Source of the DNA: Schistocerca nitens
Lineage: Eukaryota; Arthropoda; Insecta; Orthoptera; Acrididae
Direction: 5' to 3'
Assembly (NCBI RefSeq): GCF_023898315.1
Contig: NC_064619.1
Coordinates: 483,331,376-483,395,375 of the forward strand
DNA: 64,000 nt
Position 1 is the first letter of the stretch, and every line of letters starts with the position of its first letter. Position numbers and translations under genes: made by a program. Shown one piece after another: positions 32,898-43,837 of this stretch. The notes beneath the pieces are model-generated. The model ran no database searches, was not told the DNA's origin, and saw only the letters and a list, made by a program, of their open reading frames with translations.

Positions 32898-34115
32898 AAA
32901 ACTGTTAAGGCTTTCGTGGCCACATGTAGACTAACTGCCTGTTGGCTTCTTTCGCGAGTTCTTCGGCCGACGTTTGTTTGAGAGTTTTTCTGATGTTTCG
33001 CCAGCACCAGTGGCTGGTATTGTCAGAATATCACCCTCCATTGGTGGTGGTGGACAAAAGTTTTCCTCCATACCTTGCACGACTAGCACCCTTAGAAGTA
33101 AGGCAAACTTCACCTATTACTGGATGCAGCACAATTTATAGAAATAATTGCCTTTGTTTCTTCACAACATTCAAGCCACATTGTAACAGAACATTACTAG
33201 CAGCATCTGGATAACGCAGTTTACACTCTCATACCGCTCTGTCTCGCTACGGAAGCAGGCCCCAACATACACTGCCCTATTCTCGCTCGTGCTGGTGACA
33301 AAGCACAACTCTCGTGACAGTGCCTCAGTTAAAATTACTAGAGCTGGTGCGATACTTCTGCCTTCGAATACTGAGCAAATCGATGCGACAGTACATCCAC
33401 AGACTGTCTGCCAAACCTATACTCTCACGCTGTACTGATCCTTCTGATGATCGGCTATTCGTGGAGTCCTTAACACTTGTATAAACTCCTTGTGAGAGCT
33501 TCCCATGTATTTCGTTTCCCATATACTCATCTTTAATTAGTACTTCGTCCACTCTCAACATCCTCCTGTAGCGTCACATTTCAAAGCTTTCATTTCCTCC
33601 TTGTACTGGTTCCTGACGCACACTTCCAAATAGCGTTGTCCCCCGGCACACACTTAAGTTTACTCTGTGCCAAGTTATTATTTAATAATATGTGCATTAA
33701 GGCTGCTTTGCCTTAACAATGTTTCTATTGTCTTCTTTGCAGACATTGTGTGTTCAATAATAAAATAGTATGGAGATTGCGCGAGGTGACGAACTCGTAT
33801 TCGGGGTTTAAATATTCAGCTTGCCGTTCTGATTTAGGTTTCTCGTGGTTTATCTAAATCACTTGAGCCTGCACTGCTATTTTCCCTGAAGCAAAGTCAT
33901 GTCCACTTCCCTTTCTGAGACCTTAACATTGAGCTTACTGATTTGTGTCAACGTGGTACACATAACGCCATCAAAAGCTCGGCTAGTTGAAGAAACATTT
34001 GTCTCACTATTTGCCATAGAGAACCATAGCGGATTAATAATCTCCCATTATTGAGAGAATTTAGAGGCATTGATATAAGGCTTTGTCGACATTACGATAG
34101 CACGTTGATGCACAG
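32898..34115. other. mostly unassigned
   Basis: 32905-33100 (ggctttcgtggccac ... gatgtttcgccagcaccagt) has the look of a dispersed repeat, but I cannot bound it. Short frames at 32942-33214 and 33325-33561 show no domain. Confidence 0.3.
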
Positions 34116-34328
34116 ACTACTCGTAGGACGCCAGCCGGTGTGGCCGAGCGGCTCTAGGCACTTCAGTTTGGAACCACGTGACCGCTACGGTCGTAGAATC
34201 GAATCCTGTCACGGGCATGGATGTGTATGATGTCCTTAGGTTAGTCACGTTTAAGTAGATCTAAGTTCTAGGGGACTGATGACCTCAGATGTTAAGTCCC
34301 ATAGTGCTCAGAGCCACTACTCGTAGGA
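34116..34328 (+). mobile_element. SINE, common family, 13-bp TSD
   Basis: The body is 34129-34315, flanked by the exact actactcgtagga at 34116-34128 and 34316-34328. Its head and B-box (agaatcgaatcc) have several substitutions. The tail is standard. Confidence 0.92.
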
Positions 34329-34939
34329 TCTATTTCCGGAGCGTTATATCGTCACAAACACTACACAGTTCAATATTTGAAGTGAAGGAATGGCATGGAA
34401 ATCTGTAGAACCGCGTAGAATGGTGTTTAATCTGACGCACAAATCCTCATCAGCTCGAAAACTATTGCTTCAAAGAGCAGTTTACCCAAAAGGCTGCAAC
34501 AGTTTACATATCGAATGTGGTTTGATTTCCGAAATAACCTGATTTAAGATATGTAGCTGAATCTCCATAGTCGTAATGTACGGAAGCATACTGATTTGTC
34601 CAACAATGTGGGAATGAATTGTTGCTGTGTTAACAATCCTGGAATACACTTATGGCAACCGGCGCTGCGCATCCGTCACTAATATTCCAGTTCTCTTGTG
34701 TGAAATTTCGCATGCTGTTGCCTTGGCCTGGTATGCTGTAGTTTTGAGCGTTTCAACCACTATCTTTAGAGTGCTCCCTAAGAATATTCATAGGAAAATT
34801 GCTTTCCTCTTAAGCATTTGTTTAGTGGTACAAGATGTGGAATTAGGTGACGAAAAAGCTCTAAAAAAAGTTCTGTCGTGGTGTTTCTGTTGTTTAGTAA
34901 CCGATGAGTCCTCAAAATTGTAATGGTACATACTATAAA

Positions 34940-35640
34940 CAGTGTTGCACCCTCTGAACGTGGTCTAAGATATGGGGAACAAAAGGGGTTTCTGAATTTC
35001 GTCATCAATTTTGCGTCAATATTTCGTAATAGTAGAGCACCTTGATTGAATACTTCTTTGCCTGCAGTATTCTACGCTTGGTGTCTTCGTGACTTCTAAA
35101 ATCTATGTAATATCACTTCTACTGCTATGTCTTTCGCAGATTTCATTTTAAGTGAGTCCATATTCTTCTTTCTGCTACCTTAATCACTTTGGTTTTCTTT
35201 GTTTATCTTCAGTTCATAGTCTGTGCTGTATATGCTGTGCATTCCATTCAATAGTTGTTCCAGTTTTTCTCGTCATTATACAAGTGGTGTGATAAAAAAC
35301 TGTGTAAGCATCGTGTCTGTTCGGTTTGCTCTCTTCCTCCTTGCCAGACACTCTCATTTCCTGACTCGATGCGTAACTTATACATGAGGGACGCTAAGCT
35401 TTCTCTGTGTCTTAAACTTTTCTTTACCCACTCTTTTCCTGCTTGGCTTTTGTAGATATTGTTGATGACTCTTCTGTCTCAAGTTATGGTACCTCAAAAT
35501 CTCAAAGGCTTTCTGTAGTGCTACAAAGTCTGTTAAGATGTCCCGAATTTTCTTAATTCGGCCTTCAGTTTCTAGGAACTTCTCTTCTGTGTCCATTCTA
35601 TCAATCACACGCCTTTTCTCTTGATGCAATAGCAGTATTT
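34940..35640 (-). pseudogene. LINE reverse transcriptase relic
   Basis: The minus strand, over several frames, gives a piece starting DRMDTEEKFLETEGRIKKI followed by DFVALQKAFE (compare FVDLEKAFD in the 37-kb LINE). Further on come EKLEQLLNGMHSIYS and YELKINKE, then KEVFNQGALLLRNIDAKLMT near 35000. These follow the RT order of the LINE at 36.2-39.8 kb but on the opposite strand. It is heavily decayed. Confidence 0.65.
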
Positions 35641-36159
35641 AATTTGTGGACACGGTTCGCCTTGTATATTAAGGGCAGCATCAGCGCATATTTCTGGATT
35701 AATAAATAGTTTTGTCTTTGCATTTCTTATTTGCAGATCTGAAGCTACTGACAGTTACTTGTCGCCTGTAGTATCTACACATACTCTATGAAGACATACG
35801 TTAAGAGACACGCTATCACTACATTTTAGACTGAATTTGGCTAATATTCGTGTCGAAAATTTCAGCTCTCTTGTTTTTCACATTTTTACATGTAGTATAT
35901 GACTTGAAACACTTCACTGGTGATCTGGTATCTACTTGAGATTTACAACAATGTCACTGTAAGGATTTTAGCTGGAAGAACTCTGTGATTACTTAGCATC
36001 TGTTGTTTCTTTCTTATATCTTTGTCATCAACAGACAGACTATCTCGCCCGCTACGTGCTAACTTATGGTACGACAGAAAAAAGGAAAACGACATTTTTG
36101 TAGGAATGTTGATGTAGTTATGTTTTGTTAGCCTTGAGATTCTGACAGGTTTCAGATAG
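35641..36159. other. unassigned stretch
   Basis: AT-rich, with no recognised feature. Confidence 0.3.
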
Positions 36160-36541
36160 ATTATATAATGGTAAGACAGAGATTTAGGAACCAGGTTTTA
36201 AATTGTAAGACATTTCCAGGGGAAGATGTGGACTCTGACCACAATCTATTGATGATTAAAACTGAAGAAACTGCAAAAAGGTGGGAATTTAAGGAGATGG
36301 GACCTGGATAAACTAAAAGAACCAGAGGTTGTACAGAGTTTCAGGGAGAGCATAAGGGAGCAATTGACAGGAATGGGGGAAAGAAATACAGTAGAAAAAG
36401 AATGGGTAGCTTTGAGGGATGATGTAGTGAAGGCAGCAGAGGATCAAGTAGGTAAAAAGACGAGGGCTAGTAGAAATCCTTGGGTAACAGAAGAAATACT
36501 GAATTTAATTGATGAAAGGAGAAAATATAAAAATGTAGTAA

Positions 36542-37971
36542 ATGAAGCAGGCAAAAAGGAATACAGACGTCTCAAAAATGGCTAAGCAGGGATGGCTAGA
36601 GGACAAATATAAGGATGTAGAGGCTTATCTCACTTGGGGTAAGATAGATACTGCCTACAGGAAAATTAAAGAGACCTTTGGAGATAAGAGAACCACTTGT
36701 ATGAACATCAAGGGTTCAGTTGGAAACCCAGTTCTAAGCAAAGAAGGGAAAGCAGAAAGGTGGAAGTAGTATATAGAGGGTCTATACAAGGGCGATGTAC
36801 TTGAGGACAATGTTATGGAAATGGAAGAGGATATAGATGAAGATGAAATGGGAGATAAGATACTGCGTGAAGAGTTTAACAGAGCACTGAACGACCTGAG
36901 TCGAAACAAGGCCCCCGGAGTAGACAACATGCCATTGGAACTACTGACGGCCTTGGGAGAGCCAGTCCTGACAAAACTTTACCATCTGGTGAGCAAGATG
37001 TATGAGACAGGCGAAATACCCCCAGACTTCAAGAAGAATATAATAATTCCAATCCCAAAGAAAGCAGGTGTTGACAGATGTGAAAATTACTGAACTGCCA
37101 GTTTAATAAGTCACAGCTGCAAAATACTAACGCGAATTCTTTACAGACGAATGGAAAAACTGGTAGAAGCCGACCTCGGGGAAGATCAGTTTGGATTCCG
37201 TAGAAATGTTGGAACACGTGAAGCAATACTGACCCTACGACTTATCTTAGAAGCTAGATTAAGGAAGGGCAAAACTACGTTTCTAGCATTTGTAGACTTA
37301 GAGAAAGCTTTTGACAATGTTGACTGGAATACTCTCTTTCAAATTCTGAAGGTGGCAGGGGTAAAATACAGGGAGCGAAAGGCTATTTACAATTTGTACA
37401 GAAACCAGATGGCAGTTATAAGAGTCGAGGGACATGAAAGGGAAGCAGTGGTTGGGAAGGGAGTGAGACAGGGTTGTAGTCTCTCCCCGATGTTATTCAA
37501 TCTGTATATTGAGCAAGCAATGAAGGAAACAAAAGAAAAATTCGGAGTAGGTATTAAAATCCATGGAGAAGAAGTAAAAACCTTGAGGTTCGCCGATGAC
37601 ATCGTAATTCTGTCAGAGACAGCAAAGGATTTGGAAGAGCAGTTGAACGGAATGGACAGTGTCTTGAAAGGAGGGTATAAGATGAACATCAACAAAAGCA
37701 AAACGAGGATAATGGAATGTAGTCGAATTAAGTCGGGTGATGCTGAGGGAATTAGATTAGGAAATGAGACACTTAAAGTAGTAAAGGAGTTTTGCTATTT
37801 GGGGAGCAAAATAACTGATGATGGTCGAAGTAGAGAGGCAATGGCAAGGAAAGCGTTTCTAAAGAAGAGAAATTTGTCAACATCGAGTATAGATTTAAGT
37901 GTCAGGAAGTCATTTCTGAAAGTATTTGTATGGAGTGTAGCCATGTATGGAAGTGAAACATGGACGATAAA
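36542..37971 (+). pseudogene. LINE reverse transcriptase (split by transposon)
   Basis: One frame with two stops carries NKAPGVDNMPLELL (36915), IPIPKKAGVDRCENY, DQFGFRRNVGTREAILTL, FVDLEKAFDNVDW (37290), GVRQGCSLSPMLFNLYIE (37460) and the active box FADDIVIL (37590). It then runs through the thumb to WSVAMYGSETWTIN, where the Tc1-like element enters. The continuation (EAFEMWCYRRMLKI ... ) lies at 39398-39546, and GRPRDVYTKQIQKDV follows downstream. RT copies LINE RNA at the nicked target. Confidence 0.9.
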
Positions 37972-39397
37972 TACACTCCTGGAAATGGAAAAAACAACAC
38001 ATTGACACCGGTGTGTCAGACCCACCATACTTGCTCCGGACACTGCGTGAGGGCTGTACAAGCAATGATCACACGCACGGCACAGTGGACACACCAGGAA
38101 CCGCGGTGTTGGCCGTCGAATGGCGCTAGCTGCGCAGCATTTGTGCACCGCCGCCATCAGTGTCAGCCAGTTTGCCGTGGCATACGGAGCTCCATCGCAG
38201 TCTTTAACACTGGTAGCATGCCGCGACAGCGTGGACGTGAACCGTATGTGCAGTTGACGGACTTTGAGCGAGGGCGTATAGTGGGCATGCGGGAGGCCGG
38301 GTGGACGTACCGCCGAATTACTCAACACGTGGGGCGTGAGGTCTCCACAGTACATCGATGTTGTCGCCAGTTGTCGGCGGAAGGTGCACGTGCCCGTCGA
38401 CCTGGGACCGGACCGCAGCGACGCACGGATGCACGCCAAGACCGTAGGATCCTACGCAGTGCCGTAGGGGACCGCACCGCCACTTCCCAGCAAATTAGGG
38501 ACACTGTTGCTCCTGGGGTATCGGCGAGGACCATTCGCAACCGTCTCCATGAAGCTGGGCTACGGTCCCGCACACCGTTAGGCCGTCTTCCGCTCACGCC
38601 CCAACATCGTGCAGCCCGCCTCCAGTGGTGTCGCGACAGGCGTGAATGGAGGGACGAATGGAGACGTGTCGTCTTCAGCGATGAGAGTCGCTTCTGCCTT
38701 AGTGCCAATGATGGCCGTATGCGTGTTTGGCGCCGTGCAGGTGAGCGCCACAATCAGGACTGCATACGACCGAGGCACACAGGGCCAACACCCGGCATCA
38801 TGGTGTGGGGAGCGATCTCCTACACTGGCCGTACACCACTGGTGATCGTCGAGGGGACACTGAATAGTGCACGGTACATCCAAACCGTCATCGAACCCGT
38901 CGTTCTACCATTCCTAGACCGGCAAGGGAACTTGCTGTTCCAACAGGACAATGCACGTCCGCATGTATCCCGTGCCACCCAACGTGCTCTAGAAGGTGTA
39001 AGTCAACTACCCTGGCCAGCTAGATCTCCGGATCTGTCCCCCATTGAGCATGTTTGGGACTGGATGAAGCGTCGTCTCACGCGGTCTGCACGTCCGGCAC
39101 GAACGCTGGTCCAACTGAGGCGCCGGGTGGAAATGGCATGGCAAGCCGTTCCACAGGACTACATCCAGCATCTCTACGATCGTCTCCATGGGAGAATAGC
39201 AGCCTGCATTGCTGCGAAAGGTGGATATACACTGTACTAGTTCCGACATTGTGCATGCTCTGTTGCCTGTGTCTATGTGCCTGTGGTTCTGTCAGTGTGA
39301 TCATGTGATGTATCTGACCCCAGGAATGTGTCAATAAAGTTTCCCCTTCCTGGGACAATGAATTCACGGTGTTCTTATTTCAATTTCCAGGAGTGTA
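37972..39397 (+). mobile_element. Tc1-like transposon (family 4), complete copy
   Basis: The element spans 37974-39395 (1,422 bp). Its TIRs of about 27 bp start cactcctggaaat, and the copied target TA lies at 37972-37973 and 39396-39397. It carries one intact transposase. The insertion site lies in a LINE RT gene. A near-identical copy is at 54946-56366 (about 18 differences by eye). All this is consistent with a recently active, possibly autonomous element. Confidence 0.95.
38218..39240 (+). CDS. Tc1-like transposase, intact, 340 aa
   Basis: The ATG at 38218 (MPRQRGREPY) is chosen because homology-like sequence begins there; the frame is open further upstream, but that part is element 5' leader. 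Residues ~10-50 and ~70-120 form two helix-turn-helix motifs (paired-like), with a basic RRPGTGPQRR linker. The catalytic residues are Asp155 (VFSDESRF), Asp244 (FQQDNARPHV) and Glu277 (SPDLSPIEHVWD). The last two are separated by 32 residues, against 34 in the Tc1-like copy at 19.6 kb. Length matches the Tc1 norm. It should bind the TIRs, excise the element and reinsert it at TA. No inactivating change is seen. Confidence 0.93.
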   Translation: MPRQRGREPYVQLTDFERGRIVGMREAGWTYRRITQHVGREVSTVHRCCRQLSAEGARARRPGTGPQRRTDARQDRRILRSAVGDRTATSQQIRDTVAPGVSARTIRNRLHEAGLRSRTPLGRLPLTPQHRAARLQWCRDRREWRDEWRRVVFSDESRFCLSANDGRMRVWRRAGERHNQDCIRPRHTGPTPGIMVWGAISYTGRTPLVIVEGTLNSARYIQTVIEPVVLPFLDRQGNLLFQQDNARPHVSRATQRALEGVSQLPWPARSPDLSPIEHVWDWMKRRLTRSARPARTLVQLRRRVEMAWQAVPQDYIQHLYDRLHGRIAACIAAKGGYTLY

Positions 39398-39766
39398 GTT
39401 TGGATAAGAAGAGAATAGAAGCTTTCGAAATGTGGTGCTACAGAAGAATGCTGAAAATTATATGGGTAGATCACATAACTAATGAGGAGGTGTTGAATAG
39501 GATTGGGGAGAAGGGAAGTTTGTGGCACAACTTGACCAGAAGAAGGTAGGACATGTTCTGAGGCACCAATGGATCACCAATTTAGTATTGGAGGGCAGCG
39601 TGGAGGGTAAAAATCGGAGAGGGAGACCAAGAGATGTCTACACTAAGCAGATTCAGAAGGATGTAGGTTGCAGTAGGTACTGGTAGATGAAGAAGCTTGC
39701 ACAGGATAGAGTAGCATGGAGAGCTGCATCAAACCAGTCTCAGGACTGAAGACCACAACAACAACA

Positions 39767-40649
39767 ACATGTTTTGCACTGGGATACGGTTTCACTGGAC
39801 GCAGCGGTTTTCGAGTTGTTGAAGAAAATGCATTTGAAGGTCACTGTTGTACCTTTTTCTTGAATAATTCAATAACTACCGCTTCTAGTGAAAACGTATC
39901 TCAGTAGGAAATTTAACATCGTTAAACTTGCTATAAAAATGTCCTGTTTTTTCTTTATTCTTTGTAGGACTAATAGTTTGCACTAGCGAGCGAAGGAATA
40001 CGAAAACTTTGCATGTAAAATTTGAAGGCGTTGTGAGTTGCATAAGACCTGTAGATAGGGATAGTTGAACCGCCCCGTGTAACCGGCTACAGAGAATGGG
40101 GGCTCTCGTCTCTTCAGACAGCCACTGACGCTGGACGGAGGAATATTTCCTCTCCATATCTAGGCTACACGGCCTGTTTCGTGAGGAGCACTCTGATCTC
40201 GCTCATGTCATTTTACGTGTCATTGACTGCATCTCGTTATACACGCTGAATTCCTGCAATTTCAAGTACAGTTCTAGCCGCTTGGTTTATTTCCTTGTGG
40301 ACTTCAATTTTCCTTCGATACAACTATCCAGCGATTTAAGTTTTGTTAATATCTGGTGAGCAGTTAATAATGTTACTGTAATAGTGTTTGTTTACTACTG
40401 TAGGTTGCAGCATTCTTTGTGCGCCTTTTTGTTCATTCTCTCTCTTTATATTTGTGCTTGCGTGTTTGTACAGTGACAATGAAAGTAAAACACTCAGATC
40501 AGATGGTCAGATGACAGTGTAGCTCCATATGTGTACACAACATAGGTGGCTATCTAAATGATCGAAGTTGCGATTATCTGTAACAGGTAGAGCGGCCAGC
40601 AGAGAGCGTTAGTTGTGACAGTGTTTATTGTTGTGTGGAGGCCTGGTAG
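39767..40649. other. unassigned stretch
   Basis: A 90-codon minus frame (39885-40157) has no recognised motif. Nothing else is seen. Confidence 0.3.
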
Positions 40650-40653
40650 CGTA

Positions 40654-41438
40654 TACAGGGTGTTACAAAAAGGTACGGCCAAACTTTCAGGAAACAATCC
40701 TCACACACAAAGAAAGAAAATATGTTATGTGGACATGTGTCCGGAAACGCTTACTTTCCATGTTAGAGCTCATTTTATTACTTATCTTCAAATCACATTA
40801 ATCATGGAATGGAAACACACAGCAACAGAACGTACCAGCGCGACTTCAAACACTTAGTTACAGGAAATGTTCAAAATGTCCTCCGTTGGCGAGGATACAT
40901 GCATCCACCCTCCGCCCAATGGAATCCCTGATGCGCTGATGCAGCCCTGGAGAATGGCGTATTGTATCACAGCCGTCCACAATACGAGCACGAAGAGTCT
41001 GTACATTTGGTACCGGGGTTGCGTAGACAACAGCTTTCAAATGCCCCCGTAAATATATAAGTCAAGAGGATTGAGATCAGGAGAGCGTGGAGGCCATGGA
41101 ATTGGTCCGCCTCTACCAATCCATCGGTCACCGAATCTGTTGTTGAGAAGCGTACGAACACTTCGACTGAAATGTGCAGGAGCTCCATCGTGCATGAACC
41201 ACATGTTGTTTCGTACTTGTAAAGGCACATGTTCTAGCAGCACAGGTAGAGTATTGCGTATGAAATCATGATAACGTGCTCCATTGAGCGTAGGTGGAAG
41301 AACATACTGACGAAACTAAAATGAGCTCTAACATGGAAATTAAGCATTTCCGGACACATGTCCGCATAACATCTTTTCTTTACTTGTGTGAGGAATGTTT
41401 CCTGAAAGCTTGGCCGTACCTTTTTGTAACACCCTGTA
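40654..41438 (-). mobile_element. MITE-like deletion derivative of a DUF4817-type transposon
   Basis: The element spans 40656-41436 (781 bp). Inverted repeats of about 120 bp start cagggtgttacaaaaaggta, and TATA lies on both sides (40652-40655 and 41437-41440). Inside, the minus strand keeps only the end of a transposase: HDGAPAHFSRSVRTLLNNRF, then GDRWIGRGGPIPW and SPDLNPLD near 41070-41200, and the C-terminal RIRDSIGRRVDACILANGGH near 40875. The N-terminus and first catalytic block are absent, so it is non-autonomous. It is paralogous to the element at 54879-57055. Confidence 0.9.
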
Positions 41439-41559
41439 TAAGGGGCTTGAAATGCATCAGATTCAGAGTGATCACTATGAAGGGCACGGCGATGCAGCAT
41501 GCTCACGTGAGACTTTGTTATCAGCACCTGGTACTGAAAGGGGCCTCACTGTTGATTTC

Positions 41560-42690
41560 CATGTAACATTTTCGGCATTGCTATGAGTCAACGGTGCAAT
41601 GTCGGACCGCGACGGAACGTGAGAACTGGCATGCTCATCGTCAAGGTTGTGCTCCACCACATCTGACCACCAAATGCAGTAGCGCTGTGTTGCGCTTGCC
41701 ATCCAAGAAAAAAGCAGTGCACTGCCTGTAACATTGGTGGGACACTAGCAACAGCAGGATTAGGTTCAACTGGCTCAAATGGCTCCAAGCACTATGGGAC
41801 CTCAGATGTTAATCTGAGGTCATCAGTTCAAATGATTCAAATGGCTCTGAGCACTATGGGACTTAACTTCTGAGGTCATCAGTCCCCTGGAACTCAGAAC
41901 TACTTAAACCTCACGAACCTAAGAATATCACACACATCCATGTCCGAGGCAGGATTCGAACCTAGCAGCAGCGCGGTTCCAGACTGAAGCCCCTAAAACC
42001 GCTCGGTCACAGCGGCCGGCAGCAGATTAGGGAATTACGTCACACGCGTAGACTGGCCTTATCAATACAACACAAAGAGCTGCATGAGGGGTGGTACTGT
42101 GATCGGGAAGAATGGGTGATGAATAGCGTCGCATTCTGTTCAGAGGTAAAATGCATGGCGGTTCTGCACTACCCCGGATGACCGCCGTCAGCGAATACGA
42201 CAGCGACGTGGGAGAAGGCCCCATTCTTCGAATGTTTTGGAGAGGCACAGCGTTGTTAGTCTTGCATCATGGTGTGGAATGCCATCGGGTACTCTGACGC
42301 CACAATTTTAAGTCACGTACATCGTACGTCCTGATGGGTTATCCCTTATGTGACAGAATTGTGGTGCCATTTTTCAACAATGCAATCCACGCCCACTCCT
42401 GGCACGTCTATCAATGAACTGTCTGTGTGATGTTGAGATATTCTAGTGGTCAGGCAGATCCTCAGCTCAGTTCCTGATACAACATGTGTGGGACCAGCTG
42501 CGATGTCAACTTGTTTCCAGAGGCAGCATCCGGGACCAGTCACAACTGTTGTGTGTCAGATAGCCTCAAGAAGAGGATACAGCGGCGTTAGGACACCCTT
42601 CTCAACCGAATCGCTCCATGTATCCAGGCCATACGGGGTGCAACGTCATACTGATAATCGAGCTCATACTGGTAAGTTATTGTAGGTTAT
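41560..42690 (+). pseudogene. Tc1-like transposase relic (family 5), SINE-interrupted
   Basis: The plus strand keeps REEWVMNSVAFCSE near 42090 (degraded first catalytic block), CIMVWNAIGYSDAT near 42265, and HVWDQLRCQLVSR near 42483-42520 (after the last catalytic block). The frames change several times. A minus-strand SINE at 41765-42020 sits in the N-terminal half. No inverted repeats were identified. Confidence 0.72.
41753..42032 (-). mobile_element. SINE, common family, with duplicated 3' end
   Basis: The body is about 41765-42020 (minus), between near-identical agcaggattagg (41753-41764) and agcagattaggg (42021-42032). The 3' terminal segment gctctgagcactatgggac appears twice (near 41771 and 41848), the first copy followed by a short hairpin (cctcagatgttaatctgagg). 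The B-box complement ggattcgaacc is intact. Confidence 0.85.
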
Positions 42691-42854
42691 TAAAAAATAG
42701 CTCGATTTTGTCATTACTGATATACCGCTCACATCCTCTGAACACCTGAATGTTCATTTCGTTTCCTCCTTCGCCACAGACTGCTTCACATTTTTTGTCA
42801 GGCGCTGTATGTGCATTTTCATGCGTGTACGGGTGTAAGTAGTTAACTTATCTC

Positions 42855-43217
42855 TAAGGAAAGGGGAGACAACGGCCTTGCCGCAGAGGTAACACCGGTT
42901 CCCGTCAGATCGCCGAAGTTATGCGCTGTCGGGCTGGGCTAGCACTTGGATGGGTGACCAACTGGTCCGCCGAGCGCTGTCGGCAAGCGGGGTGCACTCA
43001 GCCCTTGTGAGGCAAACTGAGGAGCTACTTGATTGAAAAGTAGCGGCTCCGGCCTCGGAATCTGACATACGACTGGGAGAGCGCTGTGCTGACCACATGT
43101 CCCTCCATATCCGCATCCAGTGACGCCTGTGGGCTGAGGATGACACGGCGGCCCGTCGGTACCGTTGGGCCTCCATGGCCTGTTCGGGAGGAGTTTAGTT
43201 TAGTTAAGGAAAGGGGA
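42855..43217 (+). mobile_element. 5S-rRNA-derived SINE, better copy
   Basis: The body is 42868-43204, flanked by the exact 13-bp taaggaaagggga at 42855-42867 and 43205-43217. The first ~115 bases follow 5S rRNA order: aacggccttgccgcagaggt, cggttcccgtcagatcgccg, aagttatgcgctgtcgggct, and gcacttggatgggtgacca, closing with gccgagcgctgtcggc. The rest is a SINE body ending gaggagtttagtttagtt. It matches the inverted copy at 31.3 kb. Confidence 0.88.
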
Positions 43218-43309
43218 CAGCGTAGATGATATCGTTATTCTTCGATTTATTATAAATATTTTGATGTATGTAATGTACTTTCACTTTCGACTTTCGGCTG
43301 CTAAGCAGT

Positions 43310-43660
43310 GGCTCGGACGAATTCCCGAAGACCCCTTGAGCCGGCGACCAGCACGTGCGACCTTCAATTAGAGCGGCTTAGCCGGCGCGCCTCTCAGCCC
43401 GCCGCATCTGTATGTTAAGCAGGCCGGCAACAGGTGCTGGCCATCCTCATTAGGGCGCGCTGCGTGTTTGTTTTGGTGGAGGGCCGCTGTCCGCGCCGTG
43501 TAACGGCTTGTAGCGCAAACTACAGGTCTCAAGGCTCCAGGAACGTATTGGCGACGGTTCTTCTTTGTCGCTCGCATTTACTTTGCTCTCGATGGATAAA
43601 GACGTCCAGGCGCTTAATTGGGAGCTAAAAGGGTCGCATTTACGCATCGGCTAGCTAGGC
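43310..43660. promoter_or_regulatory. candidate CpG-rich non-coding island
   Basis: CpG-rich, non-repetitive sequence with a ggcgcgcc site (43384-43391), a caggtg E-box (near 43432) and several attta/taatt homeodomain-like cores (cttcaattagag, cctcattaggg, gcttaattggg). Frames on both strands are open but domain-free. The resemblance in composition to the island at 17.8-18.3 kb is the only support for a regulatory call. Confidence 0.3.
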
Positions 43661-43837
43661 TACAGCGTAATATATGGCACCACACATATAATACCTCTAA
43701 TAATCCTTAAAGAAGTAGACGTGGTTATTATTTAGCGGACGTATTCAGCAGAGTTTATCAGTGTACAGATGCGAATTAAGTAAGCATTCACATCTTAGAC
43801 ACTTTGCTCTCTCCATCTGCAGCGTTATGGTGTGTGG

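Larger units (their letters stand above)
36160..39766 (+). mobile_element. LINE, 5'-truncated, interrupted by a Tc1-like element
   Basis: It opens inside the endonuclease domain (YIMVRQRFRNQV, DSDHNLL near 36230) and runs through RT to a 3' end of ggactgaagaccacaacaac repeats (39733-39766). It is interrupted at 37974-39395. Removing that insert and one TA restores the reading frame (TWTIN joined to SLDKKRIEAFEMWCY). Its own defects are a frameshift near 36560 and stops at 36767-36769 and 37091-37093. The same family appears at 53.9-57.99 kb. Confidence 0.9.

Noticed and set aside
32905..33100. Dispersed repeat with gtttcgccagcacc
   Set aside because: No boundaries, coding motif or partner copy are visible, so it is only noted as unassigned.
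37795..38439. 214-codon minus-strand frame (partner at 54800-55411)
   Set aside because: It lies over the transposon's 5' leader and transposase N-terminus and crosses the insertion border, so it is not an independent gene.
38322..38753. 143-codon minus-strand frame, also repeated at 55294-55725
   Set aside because: It mirrors the Tc1-like transposase on the other strand and repeats only because the transposon is repeated.
42868..42985. A 5S rRNA gene
   Set aside because: The 5S-like part continues into a SINE body and tail and is flanked by a TSD, so it is a retroposon.
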